The notes below the pieces were generated by a model that was given only the letters and a program-made list of their open reading frames with translations, did not search any database and was not told the DNA's origin. From positions 992,001-1,056,000 of the forward strand of contig NZ_FOSZ01000001.1 of the NCBI RefSeq assembly GCF_900114415.1: DNA of 64,000 bases, read 5' to 3'. How positions within the stretch are numbered: the stretch's first letter is position 1; every line of letters starts with the position of its first letter. Position numbers and translations under genes: made by a program. The DNA is from Shimia haliotis (GTDB lineage: Bacteria; Pseudomonadota; Alphaproteobacteria; Rhodobacterales; Rhodobacteraceae). Positions 62,924 to 64,000 of the stretch are shown here, piece after piece.

Positions 62924-64000
62924 ATGGATGCCATTGATGAGCTTAATCACTGGATGATGAGCGAGGGTCGTTGTTCAAATGACCCTGTCAAAGTGGTTTC
63001 GCATTTTTGCACTACATTGATCGACGCGGGCGTCCCGCTTTGGCGCGTGAACATCGGCCAGCGCTTCGCAAATCCGCTGCTGATTGCTTGGGGAGTGGTC
63101 TGGACCCCCGAAGGCACGGAAAGCTACGACGTCACACATGCGCGCATGCTCACAGACGGTTATGTCGGCAGCGCGTTTGAATACATTTTAGAAAACCAGC
63201 GCCCGCTCCACAAAAATCTGCGCGGTCTTGATCCACAAAAGGATCACTCCTCCTATCTTGAATTTGCTGCTGCCGGAGGCACCGATTATTACGCCACCCT
63301 TCTGGATTATGGTGACGGGTCCCAACACGGTTGCACATTTGCGACCCAATCAATGCAAGGTTTTTCATCCAGCCATTTGGCAATGATCGAAGCCGCCAAA
63401 TCCGGACTTTCCTCGGCGATGGAGCCGATGACGATGCGCAAATCGTCAAAAAGCCTTCTGCGCACCTATCTTGGGGACGGTCCCAGCGAAGCTGTTTGGA
63501 ATGGCACGATTCAACGCGGAGAACGCACGACACTAGATGCGGTTGTCATGTTCTCTGATCTGCGTGGTTTCACGGCACTGTCCGACAACTCCGACGAAAG
63601 CGACGTCTTTGATGCTCTGGATGGCTATTTCGACGTCGTGGTGCAATCGGTCGAGGAGAATGGCGGTGACGTGTTAAAGTTCATGGGGGATGGCATTCTG
63701 TCTATCTTCCCAATTCGGAATACAGCCGATCGGCCACGCCAGTGCCAAAATGCGGCGAGCGCAGCAAGGCAAGTGCTTGTCGGATTGTCTGCGCTCAATG
63801 AAGAGCGCGCAGACAAGAACAAGAAGCCCCTGGATCTTGGCATCGGCATCAATGTGGGAAAGGTGAGTTACGGCAACATCGGCAGTCCAGGCAGGCTGGA
63901 CTTCACTGTGCTTGGCGGTGCGGTCAACGTTGCCAGCAGAATTGAAGGTTTGACCAAATCCCTCGGGCACCGCGTGCTCGCAACCCTTGCCGTTGCCGAG
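62924..64000 (+). CDS. Class III adenylate/guanylate cyclase (runs off the right edge)
   Basis: At least 359 residues, open to the window end. Residues 1-190 form an N-terminal region that I recognise only as the type often preceding soluble cyclases in this family (MDAIDELNHWMMSEGRCSND; VPLWRVNIGQRFANPLLIAW). The catalytic domain starts near 200: Asp212 (MFSDLRGFT) and Asp256 (KFMGDGIL) bind metal, Lys252 precedes the second site, and DFTVLGGAVNVASRIEGL matches the purine-binding region. The product is probably cyclic AMP. No membrane segment is present, so it acts in the cytoplasm. Only a weak ribosome site (AGGTGG) precedes the ATG. Confidence 0.88.
   Translation, partial: MDAIDELNHWMMSEGRCSNDPVKVVSHFCTTLIDAGVPLWRVNIGQRFANPLLIAWGVVWTPEGTESYDVTHARMLTDGYVGSAFEYILENQRPLHKNLRGLDPQKDHSSYLEFAAAGGTDYYATLLDYGDGSQHGCTFATQSMQGFSSSHLAMIEAAKSGLSSAMEPMTMRKSSKSLLRTYLGDGPSEAVWNGTIQRGERTTLDAVVMFSDLRGFTALSDNSDESDVFDALDGYFDVVVQSVEENGGDVLKFMGDGILSIFPIRNTADRPRQCQNAASAARQVLVGLSALNEERADKNKKPLDLGIGINVGKVSYGNIGSPGRLDFTVLGGAVNVASRIEGLTKSLGHRVLATLAVAE

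Noticed and set aside
62675-62950. Minus-strand frame of 91 codons between the LOG and cyclase genes
   Set aside because: Overlaps the ends of both neighbours, no ribosome site and no recognisable domain.

Overview
The window looks like a chromosomal segment of a marine alphaproteobacterium of the Rhodobacteraceae (Roseobacter group). The basis is a DMSP lyase gene (dddP) with every expected metal ligand, a tripartite tricarboxylate transporter operon, a yajC-secD-secF cluster continuous with ccmA-ccmB-ccmC-ccmD-ccmG, a bamB/der neighbourhood, a porin ending in an aromatic residue, and two copies of a palindromic repeat resembling one I remember from this family. Almost all DNA is coding, and the core genes look intact.

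Layout. 0-3.6 kb: 5' part of trigger factor, an outer-membrane porin and an RTX-type calcium-binding repeat protein. 3.6-7.3 kb: an OmpR-type response regulator translationally coupled to a soluble five-PAS hybrid histidine kinase. 7.3-8.5 kb: a gene-poor scar. 8.5-17.9 kb: two divergent, tightly overlapping operons that look like one catabolic locus. One carries a TctCBA importer, an ABM monooxygenase-like protein, a lactonase-like metallo-hydrolase, OtnK-type kinase and OtnC-type decarboxylase. The other carries an isopropylmalate-dehydrogenase-family enzyme, a Gfo/Idh/MocA oxidoreductase and a GntR/FCD regulator. 18.4-21.6 kb: AsmA-like protein and a small secreted protein. 21.6-22.8 kb: a decayed mobile-element scar (IS630 remnant, N-terminally truncated tyrosine recombinase) beside tRNA-Leu(UAG).

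22.8-27.2 kb: NAD(P)HX repair enzyme (interrupted in frame by a repeat), glnB-glnA nitrogen control, and a secreted protein. 27.7-37.5 kb: AbgT transporter, gamma-carbonic anhydrase, a DUF3445 protein, dddP, a hydrolase-OsmC fusion, purB, two small secreted proteins sharing a Cys motif, and an isolated fliG. 37.5-45.5 kb: DUF1223 protein, ccmGDCBA for cytochrome c maturation, an Mth938-like protein, a TauE/SafE permease, and secF-secD-yajC. 45.7-53.1 kb: serS, an aminotransferase, a fatty acid desaturase, der, bamB and a TPR protein. 53.3-64 kb: an RND efflux pair with an enlarged pump subunit, an Atm1-type ABC exporter, a LysM protein, a LOG-family protein and a partial class III nucleotidyl cyclase.

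The most notable candidate system is the 8.5-17.9 kb locus. It has the last two steps of four-carbon acid-sugar catabolism (kinase, decarboxylase) but not the usual OtnD dehydrogenase or OtnI isomerase. A lactonase-like hydrolase, an IPMDH-like enzyme and a Gfo/Idh/MocA enzyme sit in the same coupled operons. This suggests a variant route from an imported acid or lactone to a triose phosphate. All family assignments come from reading translated sequence and remembered family features; no search was run.
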